Source: Branchiostoma floridae
Lineage: Eukaryota; Chordata; Leptocardii; Amphioxiformes; Branchiostomatidae
NCBI RefSeq assembly: GCF_000003815.2
Contig: NC_049988.1
Location: forward strand, 20,366,163-20,405,949
Length of the DNA: 39,787 nucleotides
Direction: 5' to 3'
The stretch's first letter is position 1, and each line of letters opens with the position of its first letter. Positions 1-10,468 of this stretch are shown piece by piece. The translations under genes and the position numbers were made by a program. The notes beneath the pieces are model-generated. The model worked only from the letters and a program-made list of their open reading frames with translations. It did no database searches and was not told the DNA's origin.

Positions 1-143
1 TTACTGGAGAAGTTTGTTTTCACGGAGCATCGGTCCTGAGGGGTATTCGTCCAACTTCACGCAATCTAGCGAAACGACGCCAGGCATTAAGCCTGTTCTT
101 AAGACCGGAGCCGGTAAGTCTGCTTTACAGATCTAGAATTTAG
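1..143. other. Left edge, no assignable gene
   Basis: Non-repetitive, moderately GC-rich sequence before the foldback element. Short open stretches exist in two + frames and end by about 145, but I recognise no domain and no similarity to the exons of the array. It may belong to an upstream intron of gene A. Confidence 0.3.
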
Positions 144-462
144 CTTGCCAAAGGAGATAAGAAAACTACATTAAAAACTCAACACCAGAAGGTTCAGTTG
201 ATGTTAATGAGATGACGTCATTGTTCGTGACGTGCCTCTTCAGTCAGTCTACCACTATGACTCCGCCATGTTGGCTGGAGCTAAATTCTTGATTTGTAAA
301 GGGGGCTTAACGGAGCAGCATTTAGTAACAGCCAACATGGCGGAGTCATAGTGGTAGACTGACTGAAGAGGCACGTCACGAACAATGACGTCATCTCATT
401 AACATCAACTGAACCTTCTGGTGTTGAGTTTTTAATGTAGTTTTCTTATCTCCTTTGGCAAG
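144..462. mobile_element. Perfect foldback (long inverted repeat) element
   Basis: The arms at 144-277 and 329-462 are exact reverse complements over 134 bp, separated by a 51-bp spacer (278-328). Outer ends read CTTGCCAAAGG and CCTTTGGCAAG. Each arm contains the palindrome TGACGTCA. No open reading frame spans it and I found no clear target-site duplication. A non-autonomous foldback DNA transposon is the simplest reading; a recent inverted duplication is the alternative. The lack of any mismatch suggests a young structure. Confidence 0.8.
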
Positions 463-1302
463 GTCATGTTTTCAGGAGTGCGTGTGTCTTTTATGTTTGA
501 GAGCAGTATATCTCAAGAAGGCCTTGTAGGATTGTCTTGATATTTGTTATGTTGGTAGGTCTTGCAAAGACCTTAACATCATTAGATTTTTGTGGCGTAG
601 CGGCTTGCTATGGTACTGCAACATTTATATACCATTATGCTGGGCAAAATCTTCATTCCTCCCACCTTGACTCATCCTGTTTCAAAGTCTGAAATACCCG
701 TCCAGTACCAAAGAAAGCTACTAGAGCTGCCAAACTTATGTCATTTCTTCTTAACCATAATAGCTCTTCCAAGCATAACTATAGATTGTCAAGAATATGA
801 GATATTACATCTGAAAATTTCACTGCAGTGCCAAAGAAATTCGCTAAGGGGCCTCAAAATCTAATCACAACCTCATAACCTACACACATATCAACTATCA
901 AGACAATTCATCAAGCATTCTTAACTTGTTATGTTCATAGAGACATACACACTGACACAAAGACATACACATGCACAGGCGCTGACAAAAACACCCTGAC
1001 GAAGGTTTTAAGACAATTCAGCAACCATTCTCAACTTTATACTGTATTCAATCATACAAATCATAACCCTTTTCCAGGCAAAGGTAATAATGGAAACATT
1101 TCAAATGGTTGAAATCTTTTGGCAAAGGTACGAGGTTGTGAACTCTTCATCTTTATTCAGGATAGGATATAACAAAGCAATACACTTGGGCAGTGGGCAC
1201 TAGGTAGCGTGGCTGGTATCGTGACCACAGACATATAAATATACAATACAAAATGAACATGTGAACTCTTGTTGACAGTTATATTAATTTTGTCCTTTCC
1301 AG
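463..1302. other. Intron or intergenic sequence before the last exon of gene A
   Basis: AT-rich sequence with no exon similar to exons 1-4 of the array. The final bases form a pyrimidine tract and AG acceptor before 1303, so at least the right part is probably the last intron of gene A. In the complete copies that intron is well under 1 kb. Confidence 0.5.
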
Positions 1303-2236
1303 TTCGAACGAGCTCCTCTTCATGAACCCTCGCGAAGGGAAGTACATCAGCTGCAGCTACAAGCCAGAAGACATGCCTTGGATCTCGGCCTTGACAGTCA
1401 CCAGTGATAACGACATCTACATCCTGACTCCTAAGCGAGATGATGATGATGATGATAATGATGAAGATGATGATGATGATGATGAGCGAGAACGTGACGA
1501 CCAGTTGTCCGTGTTTAAGTACAACCATGCGAGGAATGTGTTTGAACATGCTGGCATGTCCCCAGTATCTAAGGGGTGGAGACTGGAAAAAGATTTTGTC
1601 AAAGAGCGCCTTGTTGAAGTTGATGGGACTTTGCACTACCTTGTAGAAAACCTAGAAGACGGTGTGGTGCGGATGAAAAAGTACAACCGAAACACAGATC
1701 AGTGGCAGGAATGTTCACAGCTACGACTTAAAATTCCTTCATACGACAGCAGTGCAGCAGTGTCCTATAATCCATACCTCTTTTTCCTCACAAGTGACGA
1801 AGTGCATAAGTACGATCCAAGCGAGGACAGTTGGTGGCAGCTTAGCTCGCCCAAACTCCTTCTACATGTCAGCAGTGCCGTTCACATGGAGTCAGAGATT
1901 TTCTGGGTAGATGAGGACTTCAGTCAGACTATTGTGTACGATACATGGTTAGAAATGTGGCAGATACTGCAAGGCAGGCCAAACCCAGGAAACCGCCAAA
2001 TTGATCATAATGGTCGTCCCAGCCTTTTCTTCCTGGACAACCAGCTACACATCTGGCTAACCTGTGTTAATGACGATGATGATGATGAAAAAGAACACCT
2101 GGTATATGTACATGACAGGCCTGCTGACACCTGGACAGATCTGAAGGCTACCCTGCCTAGTACGTCTTACAGAACACATGGTTGTTCTGACTGCCCTGTG
2201 GCACGTATATATCTGCCATATCTTAAGGGAGAATAA
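1303..2236 (+). CDS. Gene A, Kelch-type propeller exon (3' part only)
   Basis: This is the last exon of a BTB-BACK-Kelch protein whose earlier exons are not in the window. It starts after the acceptor TCCTTTCCAG and enters with one base of a split codon, as in the paralogues, reading SNELLFMNP. About five degenerate Kelch blades follow, each an IYIL-type strand and a later YN...W or YD...W strand, for example FKYNHARNVFE, KKYNRNTDQWQE and KYDPSEDSWW. The exon ends with VARIYLPYLKGE and TAA. Two acidic runs, near 1438-1494 and 2071-2090, come from GAT triplet repeats and sit between strands, likely in surface loops. The propeller should be the substrate-binding part of a CUL3 adaptor. With exons 1-4 unseen I cannot tell a whole gene from a 5'-truncated one. 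Confidence 0.8.
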
Positions 2237-3167
2237 GGTTTGTACAGGTTAAGAACATAGTGTTGATGTACAGGTTAAGAACATAGGATCTTTTGCTGAA
2301 TGTAGAATGTAGAGACTGTAGAGCAAAGGGCTGAATTTGTTTTAGTATCTTTTGCTGAATGTTCTGCAATGGGACAGATGCACTTAGATTTTATACTCAA
2401 GTGGAAGAAAGAAGATGTTTGGTTCAAAATGTTTGCTTCTTTCTTACAGATAGGGGCATATTTCTTTAAGAGACTAATGATCTGTGTCTTTAAGTCTAAC
2501 AGCAGTGATTACACGATATCATTACCCTGAGTGCCTCCCTAGTATACTTGAGCATTCGCACAAACTATTCGGTGAGGGGGTGGGGTGGTATGGGAGACCT
2601 AGTAAAGTCATTAAGATGATACACAGGTATTACCCTTTATGAACAATTTACCATCATTGTACAATAATTCTACATCGTGTTGTGTGGTGTTATTAACATT
2701 GTATTTCTTGCTCACTTTACGGTTTTGCTTATATAACCAAATGTACGCACATTAGATTCAAACCAGTTTGCACACATGTATTTCCATGAAAAATGTAACT
2801 TCTTTGTCTTGTAGTATTTTTCAAAATAATAAATGGTTACTGATTGAGTGAAAGAGCTGTCGTTTTGTCAAGTTATGTTTGAGGGCCCATTGTATTTTGA
2901 ATAACTTAAGAAATAAAGCATGTTTAATTTGTTTCGTGACACCTTCTATGAAAATAGGTTTTGTTACTTTTCTAACACACAAGAGGCCTTAATTACAGAC
3001 ATCACAACATCACCCATTTATTGCAAAACGTATATCAATTTAGATGCAGTTTCCGACAAAGCTATGCAGCTATACAGATATTGAAATCGGTTTCTATGAT
3101 TTACATCTCACAATAGGCATTATTCCATCTCAAGATATTATGGCATTACACAAGCTGCTACATTATG
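2237..3167 (+). other. 3' flank of gene A and distal 5' flank of gene B
   Basis: No gene. The block from about 2440 to 2620 recurs after gene B and more weakly after gene F, so it is probably shared 3' UTR or duplicated flank. The block from about 3000 to 3167 recurs at 7530-7550 plus 10470-10614 plus 11072-11090, where it is split by two insertions, so it serves as the empty-site reference for them. Confidence 0.6.
2828..2833 (+). promoter_or_regulatory. Poly(A) signal AATAAA of gene A
   Basis: AATAAA lies about 590 nt after the stop codon, in a context (AATAATAAATGGTTACTGA) repeated after gene B and, diverged, after gene G. A second AATAAA lies at 2912-2917. The paralogous conservation supports real use. 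Confidence 0.55.
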
Positions 3168-3230
3168 TTGGTAATCAGTGTGTCGTGTCTACCTACACTT
3201 TGACCCTGGGGTCATAACATCGTCATCAAC
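3168..3230 (+). promoter_or_regulatory. Conserved block before the start codon of gene B
   Basis: A short block with the order GTAATCAGTG, CTACC, TTTGACCCT, GTCATA and CATCAAC is found immediately upstream of exon 1 in all six complete genes and marks 5' UTR and/or core promoter. The start codon is in the favourable context CAACATGGC. No TATA box is evident. Transcription start is not known. Confidence 0.45.
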
Positions 3231-6200
3231 ATGGCTGCCGCACACCAAGAACCCCACGCCAGCGCAGTTCGTCCTCGTTCCTACCAAGACGAGAGCTATC
3301 TGCACGGGTTTCTTGGAACTGTGGGCGACTTACAGAAGGCTGGGGTACTGCAGGATGTCGTCCTTGTAGTCGAGAACCGGCGGTTTCCCTGCCATCGGCT
3401 TGTTCTGTCCGCGGCCAGCCCCTACTTCAGGGCCATGTTTACAAGTGACATGGCGGAAAGTCGTCAGAAGACGGTTGTTTTACAGGTAGGGTTGGCGTGA
3501 CGTGTGTTTAGAGTGTAATAGAGAAGAAGACATGTTCAGGAAAAGAAATTCATTGTTTTCCCCAATGTTAAGTTTTCCATTTGGTTCGTCTCTAGCTATG
3601 CCTCCCTCCCCACCAACTAGTCTGGTGTTTAGGGTGAAAGGTCAACCTTGCAGTCTACAAGTAATTATCATGAGCCTGTACTTCTAATCAAAAGAATAGC
3701 TAACAGTATTATTAGAAACTTATTACTCACTATATGTGCTAAAATTGGTAAAGATTACGAAGGTAACATAGCGGAATGAGATGAAACTTTGACTTTCAGT
3801 TTAGAATCAAAGAAATTTGTGATATTTTTACCCACTATCAAAAAGATGCCATGATAATGATATCTTCTGTGGTAAAAGGTTAAAAATTGTTATAATAATA
3901 ATAATTTAACGGTTCTTGGTGGAAGTCAATATGCAGATATGTTGGCACATAGACGCACCAAATCCGTAGTTTGTTTTTGGCACACAGTTAGACAGATTAG
4001 CCGAAGAAGCTCGGTGAGCGTCACTCCACCGTAAGGGAAAGTCGTATAAAGTGCCTTTCCCAAGAGCACAACATCGGGGCAAGGTGGGAATCGAACTTGG
4101 AACCTTTCGATTCCGAGCCGAACGCTCTACCAGTTACGCCACGCCAACGCCACTAAAATTTGTTACATAATTGTTTTGCAGGGTTTGGATGCAGGCATGT
4201 TTGAGGAGATCCTGAGTTACATCTACTCGGGAACCCTCCATGTGTCCCTGGACAAAGTGCAGCCCCTGTACCAGGCAGCCGACCTCCTCCAACTGAGCTA
4301 TGTGAAAGACACGTGCAGCAGCTACATGGTGGAAAACATGAAAGTGGAGCGCTCCACCTGTGTGGACCTGTACAAGTTTGCTGAGGTCTTCTCTGTGGAC
4401 ATTGTCCACAAGCAATGTCTGCAGTGGATTGTCAGACACTTTACTGAGGTTAGTCTTCATATTGGGTTTAGAAATTGTTCTCAATCGGAATCCCATACTT
4501 AATCTACATTGCACATACTTCAATGAACTACAGAAACTATATGATGGAGAATAGTAAATGAAGCTTGTAGTCCTAGCATACAAAAGAGTATTGGAAAAAA
4601 ATTAAAGTTTTGTTCATTTCTTATCCTTTTTGATGTGCAACGATTAGGTGACAGGTTGTTCATTGTGATATAAGCAACTGCTGCTGTTCCATATGCCTGC
4701 ATAGTTGTTGTGTCACGCTATTGGGCAACTGTCTGTACTGATATAGATACTTGTTGTTTTGGTTTATATTTGGTGCATATACTAGTAGGAGTAGCTATAT
4801 AAACAATGAAGATACTTATATTTCAGATTAAGTCAAACTTCATGTAGTCTGCACCTCTTCAGCTCCTTGTTTGTCAGATCAGGATTAAGACACACATTTC
4901 TGCACGTGTTTACTTTTTGCACCTCCACAGGTTGCCTCCAGTGAAAAGTTCTGCAGCCTGAGTGTCAATCAGCTGACTGAGATCATCAGCCATGATGAGC
5001 TGGATGTTAAAGAGGAGACAACAGTGTGGGAGGCTGTGGTGAGATGGGTGCAGCACAGCAGGGAGGACAGGTGGGTGTTATTATATTTATAATACAAATG
5101 TATGTAGGTACCTTTCATTCTCAGGAACTTTGATTATTATTGGTCTTGTTGGTCACATTGTTCAACATCCAAGAATTTTCTATAACGATGTAAAATATGT
5201 CTTGGCATCCTTCAGTCTCGGGATTGTGTAAAATAAGGACCCCCAAAACTCAATTCCTATCTTGTACCCTACAGACAGCACCACCTACCCAGCATCCTCC
5301 CTCACATCCGCTTCAACCTGCTGACCCCAGACGACACGGCAGCCATCTTGGAACACCCCCTGGTCAAGGAGGATCCTGGGAGTTCTGAGGTCATCAGGAA
5401 TGTGGTACCGAGTGAAACCTCGAACCTGAAACCGAGGCTGGGGATGACCACGGAGATGGTTATGCTGCACAAAAGGTCAGTGAATTATTATTCTTCATTT
5501 GACCATCAAGCTTAAATGTAGGACAGGATCTTTGCACAATACCATAACTTTTTGGTCCTGCTTGGAATGATTACAAAGATGCCCAATACAGAGTCTGTAT
5601 ATACTTCTTTTAGTTTGACTTTCTAGGTCAGGTCTAAATCCTCATTTTGAGGCCCTACAATACACATTTCTACAGTGTCAGTGTATGCTCCCATTGCGAC
5701 TTACTTTGAATCACAATTCTCTGAGGCTACAAGATATGGATTCATAGATAAATGATATCAGTACATCCTCTGATTTAGGCCTCTTCCCTTATTATGAAGG
5801 AAAGATGTGAGTTTTCGTACCATTTTTATTGACATTTAGTGTATTTTCTTCTCCAGTACCAATAAGCTGTTCTCCAGGTCAAATGAGCTCCTCTTCATGA
5901 ACCCTCAGAAAGGGAAGTACATCAGCTGCAGTTACAGGTCAGAAGACATACCTGATGACGTCGTGTCCTTGACCGTCACCAGTGATAACAACATCTACAT
6001 CCTGACTGAATCAGCAGGAGAGGATGATGATGATGATGATCCAGACAGTTTCCATGAGTATTTGTATCACTATAACCAAGCAAGAAATGTTTGGGTACAT
6101 GCCGGTATACCCAAAATATCTATTGCCCCAACTGAAAGTGCATCAGGGTTTCTTGTTGAAGTTGATCAGATTCTATACTTTCTTGCTGAAGCTAAAGATG

Positions 6201-6784
6201 GAGACGGTATACAACATGTACGATTGAGAAAATACAACCGGCACACGGATCAGTGGCAGGAGTGTTTGCAGCTGGAACTTGACCGTGCATATTATTGTTG
6301 CAAGATTGCATTGTCCTGTGATCGGCGCCTCTATTACATCATGGACAAACAGATGTACTGTTACGACCCAAGGCAGGACACTTGGAGCGAACGGACCCCA
6401 CCGTGTCTCGAAGATGTTCAGGAATGTTTCACAGCTGTTGCCATGGGAACAGAGATTTTCTACACGAATTCTAAATTCCATCGGACTATGGTGTACGACA
6501 CAGAGTTAGACTACTGGACAGTATTGCATGGCTGGCCGGGACCTGGAAAACTTTGTCGCCCTCCGTATCTTTTCGCACTGGAGGACCAGTTGCACATATT
6601 TGTGGAAGTCTCTGACAATAACAGGGAAGGGTCTTCATCACAGTATCGCGTTTATGTCTATGACAGGTCTGTTGATTACTGGAGAGACTTGAAGGCCACC
6701 CTGCCTGATGAGACGTATTATTATACTTATGGTTCTTGTGCCCCTGTGGCACGTATGTACCTGCCATATTTGCAGGAGATTTAG
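3231..6784 (+). CDS. Gene B, BTB-BACK-Kelch CUL3-adaptor-like protein
   Basis: Exons: 3231-3485, 4182-4448, 4931-5070, 5275-5475 and 5857 (or 5878)-6784, giving 596 or 589 residues. Exon 1 and the start of exon 2 form the BTB fold ([20 protein letters not shown], then [13 protein letters not shown]); the M-A-E there fits the phi-x-E motif used by KLHL proteins to bind CUL3. BACK follows ([20 protein letters not shown], then [14 protein letters not shown]). The last exon is a five-blade, glycine-poor Kelch propeller ending [12 protein letters not shown]. Exon 2 carries two extra codons ([10 protein letters not shown] where others have MAMNVERS). An Asp run (EDDDDDDPD) is coded near 6020. Two in-frame acceptors 21 nt apart precede the last exon; the downstream one aligns with the paralogues. 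Intron 1 contains a SINE. The family is clear, but an orthologue name is not. Confidence 0.88.
3631..3644 (+). promoter_or_regulatory. DR1-like motif, intron 1 of gene B
   Basis: AGGGTGAAAGGTCA resembles two nuclear-receptor half-sites separated by one base (direct repeat 1, as bound by HNF4 or RXR partners). It is the most DR1-like of six copies found at the same place in the array, always just after a CCTCCCCAC stretch. Binding is inferred only. Confidence 0.4.
3893..4153 (-). mobile_element. tRNA-derived SINE in intron 1 of gene B
   Basis: On the minus strand the element starts at 4153 with a tRNA-like head: an A-box region (TGGCGTAACTGGTAGAG, plus coordinates 4125-4141) and a B box (AAGTTCGATTCCC, 4086-4098). 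A body with CTTGGGAAAGGCACTTTA follows and the element ends in an (ATT)n tail at 3893-3909. Flanking 12-mers TAAAAATTGTTA (3881-3892) and TAAAATTTGTTA (4154-4165) differ at one base and are the probable target-site duplication. The head does not fold into a complete cloverleaf by eye, so it is not called a tRNA gene. It ends about 30 bases before the exon 2 acceptor. Confidence 0.8.
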
Positions 6785-7359
6785 ACAAGCAAATCTTTCG
6801 CTTTTCAGCATTAATGCGCAGGATAAGGACAGTACATGGCAGGACTGATTCATGACGTTTTTTTAGATCTTGTGTTTGTTGAATGCTGAACAACGGGATA
6901 GATGTACTAGATTTTATATTCTAGTGGAAGTAAGAAGATTTATAGTTAAAAACATTTGCTTCTTTCTTTTAGTAAGGGGCATATTTCTATAAGAGACTAA
7001 TGATCTCTGTCTTTAAGTCTACAGCAGTAATTAGAAGACTTCATTACCCTGCGTGCCTTCCTTGTTAGTATACTGGGGTATTCATACAAACTATTTGGTA
7101 AGGGGGTGGGGTGGAATGGGAGACCTAGTTAAGTCACCAGGATGGTACACAGGTATCGTACCCTTTATGGAACTTTTACCATCAATGTACACATGATTAT
7201 ACTTGTATGTTACATACATTAATTTGTGTGGTGTGATTAATGTTCACTTTACAGTTTCGCTTACATAATTAGATTGATGCAGATTAGATTCAAACCAGTT
7301 TGTACACATATATTTTCATGTGAAATGTAACTACTTTGTGTTATTGTATCTTTCAAAAT

Positions 7360-7365
7360 AATAAA
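7360..7365 (+). promoter_or_regulatory. Poly(A) signal AATAAA of gene B
   Basis: AATAAA lies in the same conserved 3' context as the signal of gene A, about 575 nt after the stop codon. The stretch 6785-7540 holds no gene; it is the 3' UTR or flank shared with gene A. Confidence 0.55.
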
Positions 7366-7540
7366 TGATTACTGATTGAGAGAAAGAGTCGTTGTTTTGT
7401 CAAGTGCTATTATGTTTGAAGGTCCATTGTACTTTGAAGAAGTTAAGAAAAATAAACATGATAATTTGTGTAGTGACACCTAAGAAAACAGATTTTGTTA
7501 CTTTTCTAACACACTGGCAGTGGCCTTGATTACAAACATC

Positions 7541-7552
7541 ACAACATTACCT
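7541..7552. repeat. Left target-site duplication of the RTE-like insertion
   Basis: ACAACATTACCT is repeated exactly at 10469-10480. The uninterrupted paralogous site near 3005-3016 (ACAACATCACCC) shows a single copy. Confidence 0.85.
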
Positions 7553-7563
7553 TACTTACTTAC

Positions 7564-8430
7564 TTACTTGGGCCTACTGCCCATCCTTGGGCATAGGCCA
7601 CGAACTAGCTGCTTCCACCTCCGGCGGTCCTGGGCTATTTCTTCCAGCTGTCCCCATGTGTAGCCAGACTCCCTCACGTCCGCCTCCAGGCTTCGCCTCC
7701 AGGTGTTTCTAGGTCTTCCCCTCTTGCGCTTTCCTGTGGGGTTCCATGTGAAGGCTTCCCTCACTGTGCTTGAGGCTGGCTTGCGCAGGGTGTGACCCAC
7801 CCAGGTCCACCGCTTACGTAGTATTTCTACCCCTACTGGTACCTGTCCGGTGCGTTGCCATAGTTCTTCATTACGGATGGTATTTGGCCAGTAGATTTTC
7901 AATATCTTCCGTAAGCAGGTGTTGATGAATGTTTGTACTTTCTTTGTTATGCCAGCTGTTGTTCTCCATGTCTCAGCACCATACAGTAGAACAGGTTTTA
8001 CCATGGTATTGAACATCCGGATCTTGGTACCGATGTTCAGATCTGAACATCTCCAGACTTTATACAGTTGTTTGAATGCTGTTCTTGCCTTTCCAACCCG
8101 TGCCTTTACGTCTGCCTCTGTCCCACCCTGTTTATCCAGGACGCTTCCGAGGTACGTGAAGTTGTCCACTTCCTCTAGAGGTTCTCCAGCCAGGGTTATG
8201 GGGCTATTGCAGTAGGTATTGACCTTGAGGATCTTAGTTTTTCCGCTATGGATCTTGAGGCCTAGGGTAGCTGAGCATTTGTCTATGGAGTTGGTCTTCT
8301 CTTGCATCTGCTGCTGTGCATGGGAGAGGAGGGCCAAGTCATCTGCGAAATCCAGATCGTCCAACCATTTCCCAGCTGTCCATCTTATCCCATTGTTCCT
8401 GCCATCAGTAGATGTCTTCATACACAACAT
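7564..8430 (-). pseudogene. RTE-like reverse transcriptase, C-terminal segment
   Basis: A 288-codon open frame begins close to the inversion point. It contains the catalytic FADD box (LDFADDLALLSH), the primer-grip-like region NFTYLGS, and the family's C-terminal KRKRGRPRNTWRR and RRRWKQLVRGLCP motifs. The stop codon TAA falls inside the terminal AAGT repeat. The frame is intact but lacks endonuclease and fingers/palm N-terminus, which are inverted to its right, so it cannot be a working protein. Confidence 0.85.
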
Positions 8431-10468
8431 AGCAACAGAGATGAGAAACTACAAGCTCGAGGTATTGGGAATTAGCGAGTCAAGATGGATAGGCTCGGGA
8501 CAGGTGACACTAAACACAGGAGAACTACTGCTGTACTCAGGCCATGAAGAGGAAAATGCCCACCACACACAGGGAGTGGCCTTAATGTTATCCAAGACAG
8601 CCCAGAAAGCCCTCATAGGGTGGGAAGCACACGGCCCGAGGATCTTAACTGCATGCTTTCGCACAGAGAGGAGGAGGATCAACATAGACATCATCCAGTG
8701 CTATGCCCCAACAAACGAGGGAGAGGATGAGGCTAAAGACGAGTTCTACAGTAGACTGTTGACAATTATCCAGAACAGGCCAAGACGTAACATTGTCATC
8801 ACCATGGGGGACCTAAACGCCAAGGTAGGAAATAACAACCAAGGCTTCGAGTCCATCATGGGAAAAGAAGGCTTAGGCACAATGAATGACAATGGGGAGA
8901 GGTTTGCCAACATGTGTGCTACAAGCAACCTAGTCATAGGTGGGAGCATGTTCCAACACAAAAGGATACACAAAGCCACTTGGACATCACCAGATGGGTT
9001 CACAGAAAACCAAATTGACCATATTTGTATAGGGAAAAAGTTCAGAAGATTCCTTCTAGTTCAGGATGTTCGGGTCAAGCGGGGAGCCGATGTCTCTTCA
9101 GATCACCACCTGCTGGTGGCAAGCTTAAGGCTAAAATTAAGGAGCAACTGGACAGGCCACAACAGAAGAGACAGTATAAAGTACGACACCACAGTTCTCA
9201 AGGAAGCAGACAAGCTAGAAGAATTCCGGATCACACTGTCTAACCGGTTCCAGGTCCTGCAAGATGCAGAGAACATGGCAGAAGACCCCACGGAAGACCC
9301 GATTGAGGAGAAGTGGGAGGGAATAAAAGAGACAATAACATCTACATGCCAGAAAGTGCTGGGCAAAAAGAGAAAACAGCACAAGGAGTGGATCTCAGCT
9401 GAAACCCTGGAAAAAGTATAGGAGAGAAAGAAGAAGAAAGCAGTACTGAACAACTCCCGCACAAGAGCTGAAAAAGCACAGCACATGAAGAATATGTAGA
9501 AGCACACAGGACAGTTAAGAGACACATACGAAAAGACAAGAAGGACTACATGGAGACACTGGCGACAGAAGCGGAGGAAGCAGCCCGCCATGGCAACATG
9601 AGGGAGCTATATGCTACCATCAAGAAACTCTCCGGTAAACGCACACAGTCAGACAGACCTGTAAAGGACAGCGATGGGAATACCATCCCGGACATGGAAG
9701 GACAAAAACACAGATGGGCACAGTATTTCGAAGAACTACTAAACAGACCATCTCCAAGGGAAACTGCAGACATCAGCCAAGCAGTCAGGGACCTGGAAAT
9801 TGACTGTGGACCCCCAACCAAAGAGGAGATCCAGAGAGCTGTCATGCAACTGAAGAATGGGAAAGCATCAGGCCCAGACAACATCCCAGCAGAAGCCTTG
9901 AAGGCAGATGTGGAGACTTGTGTGGAGATGTTCTACCCATTGTTTCAATGCATATGGGAGAAAGAAGAGATCCCTCAGGAGTGGAAGGTGGGGCACATCA
10001 TCAAGCTGCCAAAGAAGGGAGACCTTAGCTCCTGCGCCAACTACAGGGGAATCACACTTCTCTCAGTCCCAAGCAAGGTCTTCAATAGAGTCCTCCTGAA
10101 CAGGATGAGATATGCTGTGGACCCGCACCTCCGTGACCAACAGGCTGGGTTTAGGAAAAACAGATCCTGCACAGACCAGATTACCACACTCAGAATCATC
10201 TTAGAACAGTCCATCGAATGGAATTCACCCCTCTACATCAACTTTATCGATTATGAGAAAGCATTTGACAGCCTGGACAGACAGTCACTATGGAAACTAC
10301 TGAGGCACTATGGCATACCCGAAAAAATCACCAACATCATCAAGAACTCCTATGAAGGGATGTCGTGCAGGGTAATCCATGGTCAACAGCTCACAGATGC
10401 TTTTCAAGTGCGGACAGGGGTAAGGCAAGGATGCCTACTGTCCCCATTCCTGTTCCTTTTGGCCATAG
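8431..10468 (+). pseudogene. RTE-like endonuclease and N-terminal reverse transcriptase segment
   Basis: The apurinic-type endonuclease runs from EMRNYKLEVLGISESRW through IQCYAPTNE and MGDLNAKVG to SSDHHLLVASL. Reverse transcriptase motifs follow: GKASGPDNIPAEALK, IKLPKKGDLSSCANYRGITL, QQAGFRKNRSCTDQ, IDYEKAFDSLDRQ and GVRQGCLLSPFLFLLAID. A TAG at 9419-9421 probably replaces a CAG, and a frameshift near 9485 separates the two open parts (up to 9421 and from about 9490). The frame runs off the element at 10468. Confidence 0.85.

Larger units (their letters stand above)
7553..10468 (-). mobile_element. RTE-like non-LTR retrotransposon with inverted 5' part (twin-primed)
   Basis: The element is in two opposite pieces that meet near 8421-8431. 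The tail, coding the C-terminal part of the reverse transcriptase, lies on the minus strand (7564-8430) and ends in an AAGT tetranucleotide repeat at 7553-7570. The head, coding endonuclease and the N-terminal half of the reverse transcriptase, lies on the plus strand (8431-10468). The head stops at LLAID and the tail starts at MKTSTDG, which are nearly adjacent in related proteins, so almost nothing was lost at the break. A 12-bp target duplication brackets the whole. This is the expected product of twin priming during target-primed reverse transcription. RTE clade is assigned by recall of related proteins. The copy is dead (stop and frameshift in the head). Confidence 0.88.

Noticed and set aside
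610-864. 84-codon frame on the + strand
   Set aside because: Low-complexity AT-rich sequence, no domain, no splice or paralogue support.
1157-1636. Minus-strand open frames across 1157-1636 with Ile/Ser runs
   Set aside because: They are antisense readings of the GAT repeat in the gene A exon; no domain and no own signals.
4086-4141. Possible tRNA gene on the minus strand
   Set aside because: A and B boxes are present, but a paired acceptor stem is not evident, and the body, (ATT)n tail and flanking repeat fit a SINE.
4134-4583. Minus-strand frame opposite gene B exon 2, repeated opposite exon 2 of C, D, F and G
   Set aside because: It exists only because exon 2 is highly conserved; the antisense frame crosses splice sites and has no recognisable domain.
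9103-9591. Hydrophobic minus-strand frames opposite the RTE head
   Set aside because: Antisense shadow of a retrotransposon coding region with purine-rich sense strand.
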